From the NCBI GenBank assembly GCA_934502625.1, contig CAKSUQ010000031.1, forward strand, positions 1-21,387: a stretch of DNA of 21,387 nucleotides, in the 5' to 3' direction. The notes beneath the pieces were generated by a model. The model ran no database searches. It had not been told where the DNA came from and saw nothing but the letters and a program-made list of their open reading frames with translations. The stretch comes from an uncultured Gemmiger sp. (lineage in GTDB: Bacteria > Bacillota > Clostridia > Oscillospirales > Ruminococcaceae). Made by a program: the position numbers and the translations under genes. This document shows, piece by piece, positions 6,622 to 14,966 of this stretch (the first letter of the stretch is position 1; the number at the start of each line of letters is the position of its first letter).

Positions 6622-6747
6622 GGGATGTTTTGCGATGCCTCTGCACAGTAGTGGTCAAATGGTGGTCAGCTTTTCAAGAAAAAACGCAAAGCTGATGAAA
6701 GTTTTCACCCGGAGCAATGGCTGACAACTTCTAAATTCTTTGGTGGG

Positions 6748-9690
6748 TCACACTTGCTCCACCCGGACGAGAAATTTCAGGGTGCAGTCCTCTTTTAACG
6801 TATACTTGAACTCTGGCATGACGCCCGGGCCGCATGCGCCTGTGCCGATGCCCTGCTGGAACGCTTGAATCGTCACATACGTCCCGGTGCGGGCCTCGTC
6901 CCCGCGGTGCTTCATGTCCAGCAGGGCGCGGTCGGTGTAGGGCTTGACGGCAAGCTCAAACGGCTTGTCCACGGCCTCAAACACAATGCGGGTCTTGCTG
7001 TCGGAAACGGACGCCAAAGTGCAGTCCATGCGGTTGCCGCTCTCCTGCGGGCACAGGTTCGGCTCGGTCATGTCGGCGACGGTGCAGTCCACCGCGCGGA
7101 TGGGGAACTGATCCTTCATATCGCAGTAACTCTCCCCGCAGCGACCGACATAGTGGACGGCGTCAAAAAGCGCGTCGAGGCGGAAGCATTTGCCGAAGCG
7201 CGGGATTTCCCGCGTGCCGAACTCGTGATGCAGCACGCTTGTCACCAGCACGCCGCGGTCGGTGCCTTGGTAGGTGTCCGTGACTGTGCAGCTGCCGCGG
7301 CGGTTGCGGAGTTTTGTCACGACCTGCCAGCCGTCGGCGACGGCCTGCGAGGAAACGATTTCCTCGCTTTGGTGGGCGTAGGGGGTCATCAGGTTGCGGA
7401 ACATGAAGTCGACGTCGTTGTCGGTGGGCGCGCGGTACAAGAGTGTCCCTTCGTCGGCCCCGGCCAACAGCACCGCGCCGCCGCGGCGGCAGACAAGGCG
7501 GCCACTTTCGACCGTGGCGTCCCCGGGCAGCGGTTTGACGGCGGGGGCGGGGGCGACCGTCTGCGCCAATACAAGCTGCTCCTCCGACACGGCTTGCCCG
7601 GTCACGGTGTCGGTCACCTCGACCGTGACGGCCAGCAGACCGTCCACTGCGCTGCCGAGCGGCACGGTGACGGTTCCCTTCGTCAGCGGTGCGGTCTGCG
7701 GCGTCAAAATCGTCTCGCTGCCGTCGTTCCAGCGGAAGGTCAGATTGTAGCGCCCGACGGAGAAGGCCGTCGTGTTGAAAATCTCGAACTGCTCGCCGCC
7801 CAAATGAGCCACACGGATGGGCCGATAGATGAACCGCATGAGTTTGGCACCCGTGGACGGTGTGCGGTCGGGGTAGAACAGGCCGTCGACGCAGAAATTG
7901 CCGTCGTGCTCCCACTCGCCGTGGTCACCGCCGTAGGTGTAGCTGCCGTCGTCGTGCAGCACGGCGTGGTCGACCATCTCCCACACACAGCCGCCTATCA
8001 GGCTGTCATAGCGGTAAATTTCCTGCCAGTACGCCTCGGTGTTGCCGGGGCCGACGCCCATCGCGTGGGCGTACTCGCACATGAAATAGGGGCGATCGTT
8101 CAGCCGCGCCAGCCTGCGGCGCTTCTCGCCCACATCGTGTACCATCTGCACGCTCGGGTACATTTCGCTGCCCACATCGTAGGATTGGCGCTTGCAGTGG
8201 ACAGCGCTCTCGTAGTGTACGGGCAGGGGAGAGTGCTGCTTGAGATAGGCGTACATCGCGTCGGTGTTGTGAAAGCCGCCCGCCTCGTTGCCAAGGCTCC
8301 ACATGATAACGGACGTGTTGCCGTGGATCTTGTCGCGCTGATAGAGCCGCGTGATGCGGTCCATGTAGTGGCTTTCCCACTTGGGGTCGTTGCTGATGGA
8401 GTTGTACGTCGGCGGCAGCTGCATCGCAAACGTGCCGTGCGTTTCGAGGTCGTTCTCATCCACAAGGTAGATGCCCAGTTCATCCGCCAGCTCGAGCAGC
8501 AGCGGGTCGGGCGGGTAGTGCGACGTGCGCACCGTGTCGATGTTGAACCGCTTGCAGACGAGCAGGTCGCGCTCGATGTCGTCGGGGGACATCGTGTAGC
8601 CGTTTTTGGCGTCGGTGTCGTGGTGGTTGACGCCCTTGAGCTTAACTTTCTGCCCGTTCAGCAGGAACACATCGCCCTTGATCTCGACGGTGCGGAAGCC
8701 GATGTGCTCCTTGACGCAGGAGGTCGCCGTCTCGTAGTACATATCGTACAGCGTCGGGGCCTCGGCGTTCCACTCGGTCACGCCGGGGCAGTTGAACACA
8801 GCCTGCGCCTTGCCGTTCTCGGCGCGCACGGTCTGCGTCAGCTCCAAGCCGTGGCCGCGCACGGTGAACGTCACATCGGTGTCGGAGAGCATTTCCGCGG
8901 TCATCGTCAGCGCATAGCCGTCTGCGGTTTTCTCGGTTTTGGCGTCAATGTCCCACAAATCGGTCGGTTCCTCGGTACGCAGCAGTACATCGCGGAAAAT
9001 GCCGTTGTTGCGGAACATATCCTGCCCTTCCAGATACGTGCCGTTGCACCAGCGGTGCACGACGACGACCAGTTCGTTTTGACCCGTTTTCAGCTTGCCC
9101 GTCAGGTCAAACTCGGCTGTATTGTGCGCCCCCTCGGAATAGCCGATGAAAAAGCCGTTGACATACAGGTCCATACAGCTCGCCACGCCCAAAAATGAGA
9201 TAACGCGGCGCTTGTCGGTGTCGACAACATCCACAAAGCGGCGGTAGACGCCCACAAAGTTGTACTCCTCGCCGGGGTCCTTCCACCGCGGGCGGATACC
9301 CGTATCGCACCCGAGCCACGAGAATACGCGCCCGACTTTGCCCGTGGTGGGGATGACGGGCGGCTTGTAGGGGAACTGATAGCGGATGTTGACATAGAAC
9401 GGGCGGTCGTACCCGCGGAACTGCCAGCAGGACGGCACATCGAGCTTGTCAAACGTGACGGCGTCGGTGTCAAAGGAAACGGGCAGCTCGGCGGAGCGCG
9501 GGTAGAATTTGAAATCCCATTCGCCGTTCAGGCACTGCACCTTCGGCGACGCGTAGCGCTTTTGCTTGGGCGTCACGACGTCCGCGGCGGCGCGGCCGGG
9601 GTAGGGGATAAAGTAGCTGCGCGCAGGCAGCTTGTTGACCGCGAACGTGGAAAAATCACAGTAGTTCGTTGTGTTCAGTTGGTACTTCAT
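6748..9690 (-). CDS. lacZ: GH2 beta-galactosidase (LacZ type)
   Basis: A 980-aa glycoside hydrolase family 2 enzyme hydrolysing lactose and related beta-galactosides in the cytoplasm; no signal peptide is seen. The order is sugar-binding domain (about 50-240, with NGTYLEGQDMFRNNGIFRDV), immunoglobulin-like domain, TIM barrel (about 340-640), then the C-terminal bgal small-chain domain with APTDNDVDF. The acid/base residue is E469 in SLGNEAGG and the nucleophile E539 in MCEYAHAMG, matching E. coli LacZ E461 and E537. Length is near the family norm of about 1020. It overlaps the symporter stop by ATGA, so uptake and hydrolysis are coupled. It is the last gene of the operon. Confidence 0.95.
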   Translation of the reverse strand: MKYQLNTTNYCDFSTFAVNKLPARSYFIPYPGRAAADVVTPKQKRYASPKVQCLNGEWDFKFYPRSAELPVSFDTDAVTFDKLDVPSCWQFRGYDRPFYVNIRYQFPYKPPVIPTTGKVGRVFSWLGCDTGIRPRWKDPGEEYNFVGVYRRFVDVVDTDKRRVISFLGVASCMDLYVNGFFIGYSEGAHNTAEFDLTGKLKTGQNELVVVVHRWCNGTYLEGQDMFRNNGIFRDVLLRTEEPTDLWDIDAKTEKTADGYALTMTAEMLSDTDVTFTVRGHGLELTQTVRAENGKAQAVFNCPGVTEWNAEAPTLYDMYYETATSCVKEHIGFRTVEIKGDVFLLNGQKVKLKGVNHHDTDAKNGYTMSPDDIERDLLVCKRFNIDTVRTSHYPPDPLLLELADELGIYLVDENDLETHGTFAMQLPPTYNSISNDPKWESHYMDRITRLYQRDKIHGNTSVIMWSLGNEAGGFHNTDAMYAYLKQHSPLPVHYESAVHCKRQSYDVGSEMYPSVQMVHDVGEKRRRLARLNDRPYFMCEYAHAMGVGPGNTEAYWQEIYRYDSLIGGCVWEMVDHAVLHDDGSYTYGGDHGEWEHDGNFCVDGLFYPDRTPSTGAKLMRFIYRPIRVAHLGGEQFEIFNTTAFSVGRYNLTFRWNDGSETILTPQTAPLTKGTVTVPLGSAVDGLLAVTVEVTDTVTGQAVSEEQLVLAQTVAPAPAVKPLPGDATVESGRLVCRRGGAVLLAGADEGTLLYRAPTDNDVDFMFRNLMTPYAHQSEEIVSSQAVADGWQVVTKLRNRRGSCTVTDTYQGTDRGVLVTSVLHHEFGTREIPRFGKCFRLDALFDAVHYVGRCGESYCDMKDQFPIRAVDCTVADMTEPNLCPQESGNRMDCTLASVSDSKTRIVFEAVDKPFELAVKPYTDRALLDMKHRGDEARTGTYVTIQAFQQGIGTGACGPGVMPEFKYTLKEDCTLKFLVRVEQV

Positions 9691-11168
9691 TGTGTATCAC
9701 CTTTTTTGCGTTGGGCAATGGCCGCTTGCTCGGCGGGCAGATCCTTCTCGACCGTCCACAGGAAGACAAGCATGGCGCACAGTGCGTAGGCGGCAGTCTC
9801 GACCCAGACGTAGCTGACCGAGATGGCTGTGCGCACGGCGGCGGTCTGGCCCAGTGTGTTCAGCGCCACATCGGCGCTCTGGTCATAGCCGCTCGCGTTC
9901 AAAATGCCGCTGAAAATCGCATTGCAGACGGGCGTGGCGGCGACCATCAGCGCACTGTAGACCGACATCGTCAGCCCATCGGTGCGGATGCCGCTTGTGT
10001 ATTCGATGTGGTCGATGACATCGGCCAGCATCGCCAGAATCAGGTAGCAGGCAGGGGCGGAGCCAAGGCATTTCAGTGCGATGCCGATGGCGACGGGCAC
10101 AATGTTGCTGCCGCCCAGCCCCGCAATGATGCCGCCCGCGACGCCGACGGCCATACCTACAAGGCAGGTCAGCCGCTTGCCGAACTTGTTGGCCAACGGC
10201 ACCACAAACACCGCGGCAATCGCCATCGGGATGGCGCCCAGCACGGCCAGCAGTGACTGAGACATGCCCCATGCGTCGCCGAGGCTTGCCGTGTTAAAGA
10301 AGCTGTTGTCCAGCACCCATTGGCAGAAAAACGTCATGGAGCCGTTCTTCATCGCGCCGCCCCACTGGAACGCCACATAGAAGAGCATTGCAAGCCACCA
10401 GTACTTTTCACTCGTGACGGCCTTGACCTGCTCGGCCAGCGAGGCGGCGGGCTTTGCGGTGGCTTGGGTCGTGTCGGCGATTTCTTCGGTGACGCGCTCC
10501 CGCGTGAAGCGGAATTGCAGCAGGATGGTCAGCGCTGTGAAGAGTGCCACGGCCAGCATGGCGACGAACCAGAGGTGCTGATCTTCTTTCAGTGCCATCG
10601 AGACGAGCGTTGGGAAAATCATCGATCCGACGCCCATCACGCCGAGGCTGGCAATGTTCGTCAGCGAGGCCAGCGTCGACCGCTGTGCACAATTGCGGGT
10701 GGAGACGGGCACGAGCGTGGAGTTGGCCGTGTTGTAGATCGGGAAGCCCACGGCGTAGTACGCGTTGTAGGCAATTGCGATCCAGACCATCTTGGTGGTG
10801 CGGTCCTCAAACGGGACGATAAACATTAAAACGCTCGCAACCGAGAGCGTCAGCGCCGAAAGCAGGATCCAAGGTCGCGCCTTGCCTGCCAGTGTGCGGG
10901 TGCGCTCGATCAACTGACCGACGATGAGGTTCGCCGCCACAATCAAAATCGTAGAGAGAAGCTGCAGCGTCGTCAAAAAGCCGAGGTCGAGCTTCAAGAC
11001 GTTCGTCAGGTAGTTTTGCAGCTGGCTTGTAAAAATGCCCGACGCCAGCAGCGCGCCGAAGGGGCCGATGAGGTAGCCGAACAGCATCTCCGGCGGGCGG
11101 ACATCCTCCGACCGAACCTGCGAGCGCAGGAGCGGGCTGCTCCAAAGCCCTTTTTTATCTTGACTCAT
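9687..11168 (-). CDS. GPH-family sugar:cation symporter
   Basis: A 493-aa integral membrane protein of the glycoside-pentoside-hexuronide:cation symporter family (MFS_2; MelB/LacS/XynP relatives), with about 12 hydrophobic segments. The diagnostic stretch is ADVIDHIEYTSGIRTDG in the second half. There is no C-terminal EIIA domain of the LacS kind, since the protein stops soon after the last helix (AIAQRKKGDTQ). It probably imports the di- or oligosaccharide substrate of the two GH2 enzymes; lactose or a beta-galactoside is likely given the adjacent lacZ. The start overlaps the esterase gene by 14 bp, with AGGAA about 7 bases before ATG 11168. Confidence 0.9.
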   Translation of the reverse strand: MSQDKKGLWSSPLLRSQVRSEDVRPPEMLFGYLIGPFGALLASGIFTSQLQNYLTNVLKLDLGFLTTLQLLSTILIVAANLIVGQLIERTRTLAGKARPWILLSALTLSVASVLMFIVPFEDRTTKMVWIAIAYNAYYAVGFPIYNTANSTLVPVSTRNCAQRSTLASLTNIASLGVMGVGSMIFPTLVSMALKEDQHLWFVAMLAVALFTALTILLQFRFTRERVTEEIADTTQATAKPAASLAEQVKAVTSEKYWWLAMLFYVAFQWGGAMKNGSMTFFCQWVLDNSFFNTASLGDAWGMSQSLLAVLGAIPMAIAAVFVVPLANKFGKRLTCLVGMAVGVAGGIIAGLGGSNIVPVAIGIALKCLGSAPACYLILAMLADVIDHIEYTSGIRTDGLTMSVYSALMVAATPVCNAIFSGILNASGYDQSADVALNTLGQTAAVRTAISVSYVWVETAAYALCAMLVFLWTVEKDLPAEQAAIAQRKKGDTQ

Positions 11169-12060
11169 AGGGAAGTTCCTTTCCTTTTATAAAGCGCTTG
11201 AAGAATTCGCATTCCTCCGCGTTGCAGGCCTGCGCCGCAGGGGAGCGGACGTTGCAGTGGAAAACATGCTGTAATTTTTGCGCATTGTCGCCGTAGCAGC
11301 GGTAAACATAAGGCACACCGTGCGCGTCCAACTCCGCGGTCATCAGCGGGGTCTGCGCCCGTAAAAAGTCGGCATTGGCGGTCATGACAAAGCAGGGTGG
11401 GTAGTTTTCCGTCACATGGGCCGTCACGTCTAGGGCGTGCAGCTCTGCGGGCGTGCCGCTGTGGGGCAGAATGTCGGGCAGCAGGTGGTTGATAAGTTCC
11501 TTCTGCGCGGGGTCAATACGGTACTGCCCGCAGTTCAGCGCAAGGGCCGTCGGCACAAAGCCACGCGGCGGGGTCACGGGAATATCCGGCGCGTTTTCAT
11601 CGGCGCACCGCGCCGCGTACAGGCCCAGTATGTTGGCCCCGGCCGAATCCCCGACCGCGAACACATGCCGCGTGTCGAAATGATACTCCACCGCGTGGGC
11701 GAGCACCCAGCGAAACACCGCGTCGGTGTCCTGCAAGGCGGCGGGGAACTTGTGCCGCGGGGCCAGCCGATAGGAGAAGTTCACGACCGCGAACCCTTTA
11801 GCGGCAAGGCTCATGCAGTAGGGGCGGTACAAGTTTTTATCGCCGTACACCCAGCCGCCGCCGTGTACACTGACGATGACGGGCAGCAGCGAACTGCCCG
11901 CACATTCGGGGCGGTAGACGTCCAAGGCCTGCCACCGCGGGTCAGGGCCGTAGGCAAGGTCGTCATAGTGCGCAATGCCCGCCGGGTCATGCAGACCGCG
12001 GTCGCGCATCGTGTCACTGATTTTGAAGGAGGCCCGCAGGGCAAAACTGTACAGGGACAT
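11155..12060 (-). CDS. Alpha/beta hydrolase, HSL-type carboxylesterase
   Basis: A 301-aa esterase of the hormone-sensitive-lipase (acetyl esterase) family. The oxyanion-hole motif HGGGW is at residues 66-70, the nucleophile is Ser139 in GDSAGAN, and the likely acid and base are D231 (ANADFL) and H265 (LQHVFH). There is no signal peptide, so it is cytoplasmic. Inside a glycan-use operon it may remove acetyl or other acyl groups from imported sugars. I chose ATG 12060 rather than the upstream in-frame ATG at 12081 because AAGGAG lies 7 bases before it; the upstream GH2 stop is only 4 bp away. The next gene overlaps by 14 bp. Confidence 0.88.
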   Translation of the reverse strand: MSLYSFALRASFKISDTMRDRGLHDPAGIAHYDDLAYGPDPRWQALDVYRPECAGSSLLPVIVSVHGGGWVYGDKNLYRPYCMSLAAKGFAVVNFSYRLAPRHKFPAALQDTDAVFRWVLAHAVEYHFDTRHVFAVGDSAGANILGLYAARCADENAPDIPVTPPRGFVPTALALNCGQYRIDPAQKELINHLLPDILPHSGTPAELHALDVTAHVTENYPPCFVMTANADFLRAQTPLMTAELDAHGVPYVYRCYGDNAQKLQHVFHCNVRSPAAQACNAEECEFFKRFIKGKELPYESR

Positions 12061-12064
12061 ACGC

Positions 12065-14470
12065 TCACTCCTTGCAGGCAATGCGGCAAGTGCCTATGTG
12101 GGTGCCGCCGGCGGCGGTCAGCTCGACGGTGTCGACGTCCGCGTCGGCGCGGATGACGGCCAGTGCCTCACCAAAATAGGTGTCGGTCGTGTCGGTCAGG
12201 TAACCGCGCTCACTGTAGGTGCAGGCGCTGCCCAAGCCCAGCAGCGTGCCGCCGTGCACCGTGACCGTAACGGCCCCGCGCTCCAGTGGCTTCACCGTGC
12301 CGTTTGCGTCGGTGTATTGCAGGCGGATGAACGCGAGCCCGCCGGGGCGCACGGTCTCGGCCTCGGGTACGGCGCGCAGCTCGGTGGCGGCGTCGGCGGT
12401 GCGCAGGGCCGTGCGACCAAGCTCGTTTCCGGCGGCGTCGTAGCTGACAGCCTCCAGCGTGCCGTCGTGGTAGGTGCAGGGAATGCGCACGACACAGTCG
12501 TTTTTCGGTGCGGCCTTGCCCACGGTCTGGCCGTTGAGCTTTAACTCGACGCGGGCCGCGCGGGCATGGATCTCGACCATTGCGGGCTCACCGTCACAGC
12601 CATGCCAGCTCCAACTGGGGATGGCATGGGACATCCGCCACGCGGAGGGAGAGTGCTTTTCTTTCGTGTGGTTCACGGGCCAAACGGCCAGCAGCGGGCC
12701 TTTTTCAAGGTCCAGCGCCACGCGGGTGTACAGGGCCTCGCCCTGCGTCTGCCCGGTCAGGTCGATACGGCCCGCCCCGGCGGCGATCCACCCCGGCCCG
12801 TGGGAGAAATCGGGCACATAGTCGGGGTACTCCCACGCGCCGATACCCACCTCGCCGAGGTAGTCCATGCCCGCCCAGACAAAGTCGCCCAACAGGCGTG
12901 GCTCGCGCTTGGCAAGTTCGTAGAAGCGGTAGGCGTCGCTGCAGAACGTTTCACTGCCCACAATCAGGCGGTGCGGGTATTTTTTCAGGTCGAGCTCATA
13001 GCGGTTGATACCGTAATTATACCCCGCCGCGTCCATGCTGGCAAACGCGTCTTTCGTTTTCCAATCGCACGGGGGCAAAGACGCGCCCCATTTCATGAAG
13101 TCCGCGCCCAACAGACCCGCCAGATTGTTGAAAAACTCGCTACCGACAGCCTTTTTCTTGGGGGCAGCCTTGCCCGCGGCGGCGCGTTTGGCGGCCGCCT
13201 TGGCCTCTTTCTCGGCCTTGCTGTCGCTGTAGACGCCAAAGCCCATCGAGGACAGGAAGTTGAAGAAAATGTTCACGCCGCAGGTCACGGGGCGCGTGCC
13301 GTCCAAATGGTGCAGGGCTTCGGTCATCTGCTTGGTCAATTCAATGCCGCGGGGCTGGGCCGTCTCGGCTACTTCGTTGCCGATGGAGTACATAATGACC
13401 GACGGGTGGCTGTAGTCCTTGCGGACAAGTGCCGCCAAGTCCTGCGGCCACTGCTCGGGCAGATAGCCCGCATAGTCGTACTGCGTCTTGTGGATATACC
13501 ACATGTCGGCGTACTCGTCCATGACAAGCATACCCAGTCGGTCGCAGGCGTCCAAGAACGCCTTGGAGCAGGGGTTGTGCGCACAGCGCACGGCGTTGTA
13601 GCCCACCTTTTGCAGCAGCCGCACCTTGCGCTCCTCGGCCTCGGGGTAGCAGCAGGCGCCCAAAACACCGTGATCGTGGTGGACGCACGCGCCCAGCAGA
13701 AGAATCCGTTTGCCGTTGAGCAACAGCCCGTCATCGCCCCAAGAGAGCGTGCGTACGCCGAACGTCGTCTCGGCACAGTCATCGCCAAAGGCGGCGCGGC
13801 AGCGGTAGAGCGCGGGGGATTCGGGGCTCCACAATTTGGCGTTGGGGACCGTGACGCGCGCCACAGCCTTGCCGTCGGACTGCGCCTGCGCCGTCGCAAC
13901 AACGCGGCCGCCGTCCAAGATGGCAATCGAGACCGCGCCGGCATCACTCGTCTGTACGGTCACTTCGACCTCGGCAGGGGAGAGGCCGAGCGTGCGCACT
14001 TGCACGCCGTCGGGCAGGATGTGCCGCGCGGGGGCCGTCCACAGCGTGACGGGGCGGTAGATGCCCGCGCCCGAGTACCAGCGGGAGTTGGGTTGGTCGG
14101 CATTGCGGGCAATGATTTCCAAAACGTTATCTTCACAACATTTTATACGATTTGTCATATCGGCGTAAAAGCCGCTGTAGCCGTAGGGGCAGGCGGCGAT
14201 TTTCTCGCCGTTCAGGTGTACCTCGGCGTTGTGGTAGACGCCTTCAAATTCCAGCACCAAGCATTGGGCCGCCTGCGCGGCATCGGGGGTAAAGTGCTTT
14301 TCGTACAGGTAGTCGTACCCCGTAAACCAACCTGTGTTCGTGCCGCCCGCCGCGGTTTGGGTGCGCTCCTCGGCCAGCATGGCGTCGTGGGGCAGGGTGA
14401 CGGGCGTGCCGGGGGCGGGGGTGCCCAAGTGGCGGCAGGTCCAGCCGGTGTTGAAATCGGTTGCTTTCAT
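12065..14470 (-). CDS. GH2 glycoside hydrolase (beta-galactosidase-like)
   Basis: An 801-aa family 2 hydrolase distinct from the LacZ-type enzyme. Sugar-binding domain about 5-145 (TLPHDAM, then NSRWYSGAGIYRPV), Ig-like domain 150-240, TIM barrel 245-560, further beta domains after 580. The acid/base is probably E366 (SIGNEVAE) and the nucleophile E507 (VGSETF). No signal peptide, so cytoplasmic. An insert at about 418-440, rich in Lys and Ala (KAEKEAKAAAKRAAAGKAA within it), interrupts the barrel between the two catalytic segments. The exact substrate (beta-galactoside, beta-glucuronide or similar) cannot be told. GAGAGG lies about 9 bases before the ATG. It opens the four-gene tail of the operon, right behind a terminator. 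Confidence 0.9.
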   Translation of the reverse strand: MKATDFNTGWTCRHLGTPAPGTPVTLPHDAMLAEERTQTAAGGTNTGWFTGYDYLYEKHFTPDAAQAAQCLVLEFEGVYHNAEVHLNGEKIAACPYGYSGFYADMTNRIKCCEDNVLEIIARNADQPNSRWYSGAGIYRPVTLWTAPARHILPDGVQVRTLGLSPAEVEVTVQTSDAGAVSIAILDGGRVVATAQAQSDGKAVARVTVPNAKLWSPESPALYRCRAAFGDDCAETTFGVRTLSWGDDGLLLNGKRILLLGACVHHDHGVLGACCYPEAEERKVRLLQKVGYNAVRCAHNPCSKAFLDACDRLGMLVMDEYADMWYIHKTQYDYAGYLPEQWPQDLAALVRKDYSHPSVIMYSIGNEVAETAQPRGIELTKQMTEALHHLDGTRPVTCGVNIFFNFLSSMGFGVYSDSKAEKEAKAAAKRAAAGKAAPKKKAVGSEFFNNLAGLLGADFMKWGASLPPCDWKTKDAFASMDAAGYNYGINRYELDLKKYPHRLIVGSETFCSDAYRFYELAKREPRLLGDFVWAGMDYLGEVGIGAWEYPDYVPDFSHGPGWIAAGAGRIDLTGQTQGEALYTRVALDLEKGPLLAVWPVNHTKEKHSPSAWRMSHAIPSWSWHGCDGEPAMVEIHARAARVELKLNGQTVGKAAPKNDCVVRIPCTYHDGTLEAVSYDAAGNELGRTALRTADAATELRAVPEAETVRPGGLAFIRLQYTDANGTVKPLERGAVTVTVHGGTLLGLGSACTYSERGYLTDTTDTYFGEALAVIRADADVDTVELTAAGGTHIGTCRIACKE

Positions 14471-14496
14471 GTTTGTTTGCCTCTCAATAAATCAGG

Positions 14497-14531
14497 AAAA
14501 GCCGCCCGGGGACTTGCGCGCCCCGGACGGC
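14497..14531 (-). terminator. Intrinsic terminator between the membrane protein and the GH2 gene
   Basis: On the minus strand GCCGTCCGGGG pairs with CCCCGGGCGGC around a CGCGCAAGT loop, followed by TTTT (14500-14497). It lies only about 27 bp before the GH2 start, leaving no room for a separate promoter after it. The downstream genes must rely on read-through or on a promoter overlapping the hairpin. Confidence 0.85.
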
Positions 14532-14557
14532 CTGTAAGTACGGAGCTTTACTGCAAC

Positions 14558-14950
14558 TTACTTACTTTTCTGTGCAAAGTTCGTGATGACGGCCGTGACG
14601 ATGGCGACGAGATTCAGGATAGCCATCGTGATGTTCATGCCGGACAACTCGGGCATGCCGACCATCTTGATGCCGTTGAACGCCTCGGCGATGTTCCAGA
14701 TGCCGTCGGACAGGACGGCCATCATGGCGTAGGCCAGCAGCGCGGCGGCGATAATGCCGGTAAAATCGGTCCAGACCTTCTCACCGAAGAGGAGAGAGAC
14801 CTCGCAAAGGGCGGCGACGCCCAAGGCGACGGGGACCAGACTGTTGACCACGCCGCCGCGGGAGCCGTAGATGAGTACGACGACCAGCGTCACGACGGTC
14901 AGGATCAGGGTCAACGCGGCGGTATAGAAACCAAACGCTTTGTTTTTCAC
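14558..14950 (-). CDS. Small four-helix membrane protein next to the GH3 enzyme
   Basis: A 130-aa protein with four hydrophobic segments, at about 7-29, 36-56, 62-82 and 105-124. It begins with a Lys (KNKAFGF) and ends with FAQKSK, so both ends are probably cytoplasmic. No known domain recognised. The start is GTG 14950, supported by AAAGGAG about 8 bases upstream; the longer frame from 15016 would overlap the GH3 gene and lacks a ribosome binding site. It starts 16 bp after the GH3 stop and ends before a terminator, so the two form one mRNA. It may be a membrane partner of the anchored GH3 enzyme (inference from position only). Confidence 0.75.
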   Translation of the reverse strand: MKNKAFGFYTAALTLILTVVTLVVVLIYGSRGGVVNSLVPVALGVAALCEVSLLFGEKVWTDFTGIIAAALLAYAMMAVLSDGIWNIAEAFNGIKMVGMPELSGMNITMAILNLVAIVTAVITNFAQKSK

Positions 14951-14966
14951 AGTGCTCGCTCCTTTC

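Larger units (their letters stand above)
6341..6747. other. Gene-free region between tRNA-Arg and the LacZ gene, rich in short repeats
   Basis: No plausible gene. TAGTGGTCAA occurs at 6400-6409 and 6649-6658, each followed within a few bases by a second GTGGTC unit (6413-6418 and 6661-6666). An inverted GACCAC at 6430-6435 pairs with 6413-6418. A 12-bp hairpin with one mismatch spans 6493-6523 and includes the second copy of the 16-bp repeat. Another 8-bp inverted repeat (TCAGCTTT/AAAGCTGA) lies around 6667-6696. Clustered short repeats like these resemble integrase arm-binding sites at the end of an integrative element. The lac operon terminator is also here. Confidence 0.6.

Noticed and set aside
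6865..9198. A 777-codon ORF antisense to the LacZ-type gene
   Set aside because: The minus strand encodes a full GH2 beta-galactosidase with catalytic motifs; the antisense frame is His/Val/Ala-rich without domains.
12061..12081. Upstream ATG 12081 as the esterase start
   Set aside because: It lies inside the preceding GH2 gene and lacks a ribosome binding site, whereas ATG 12060 has AAGGAG at good spacing.
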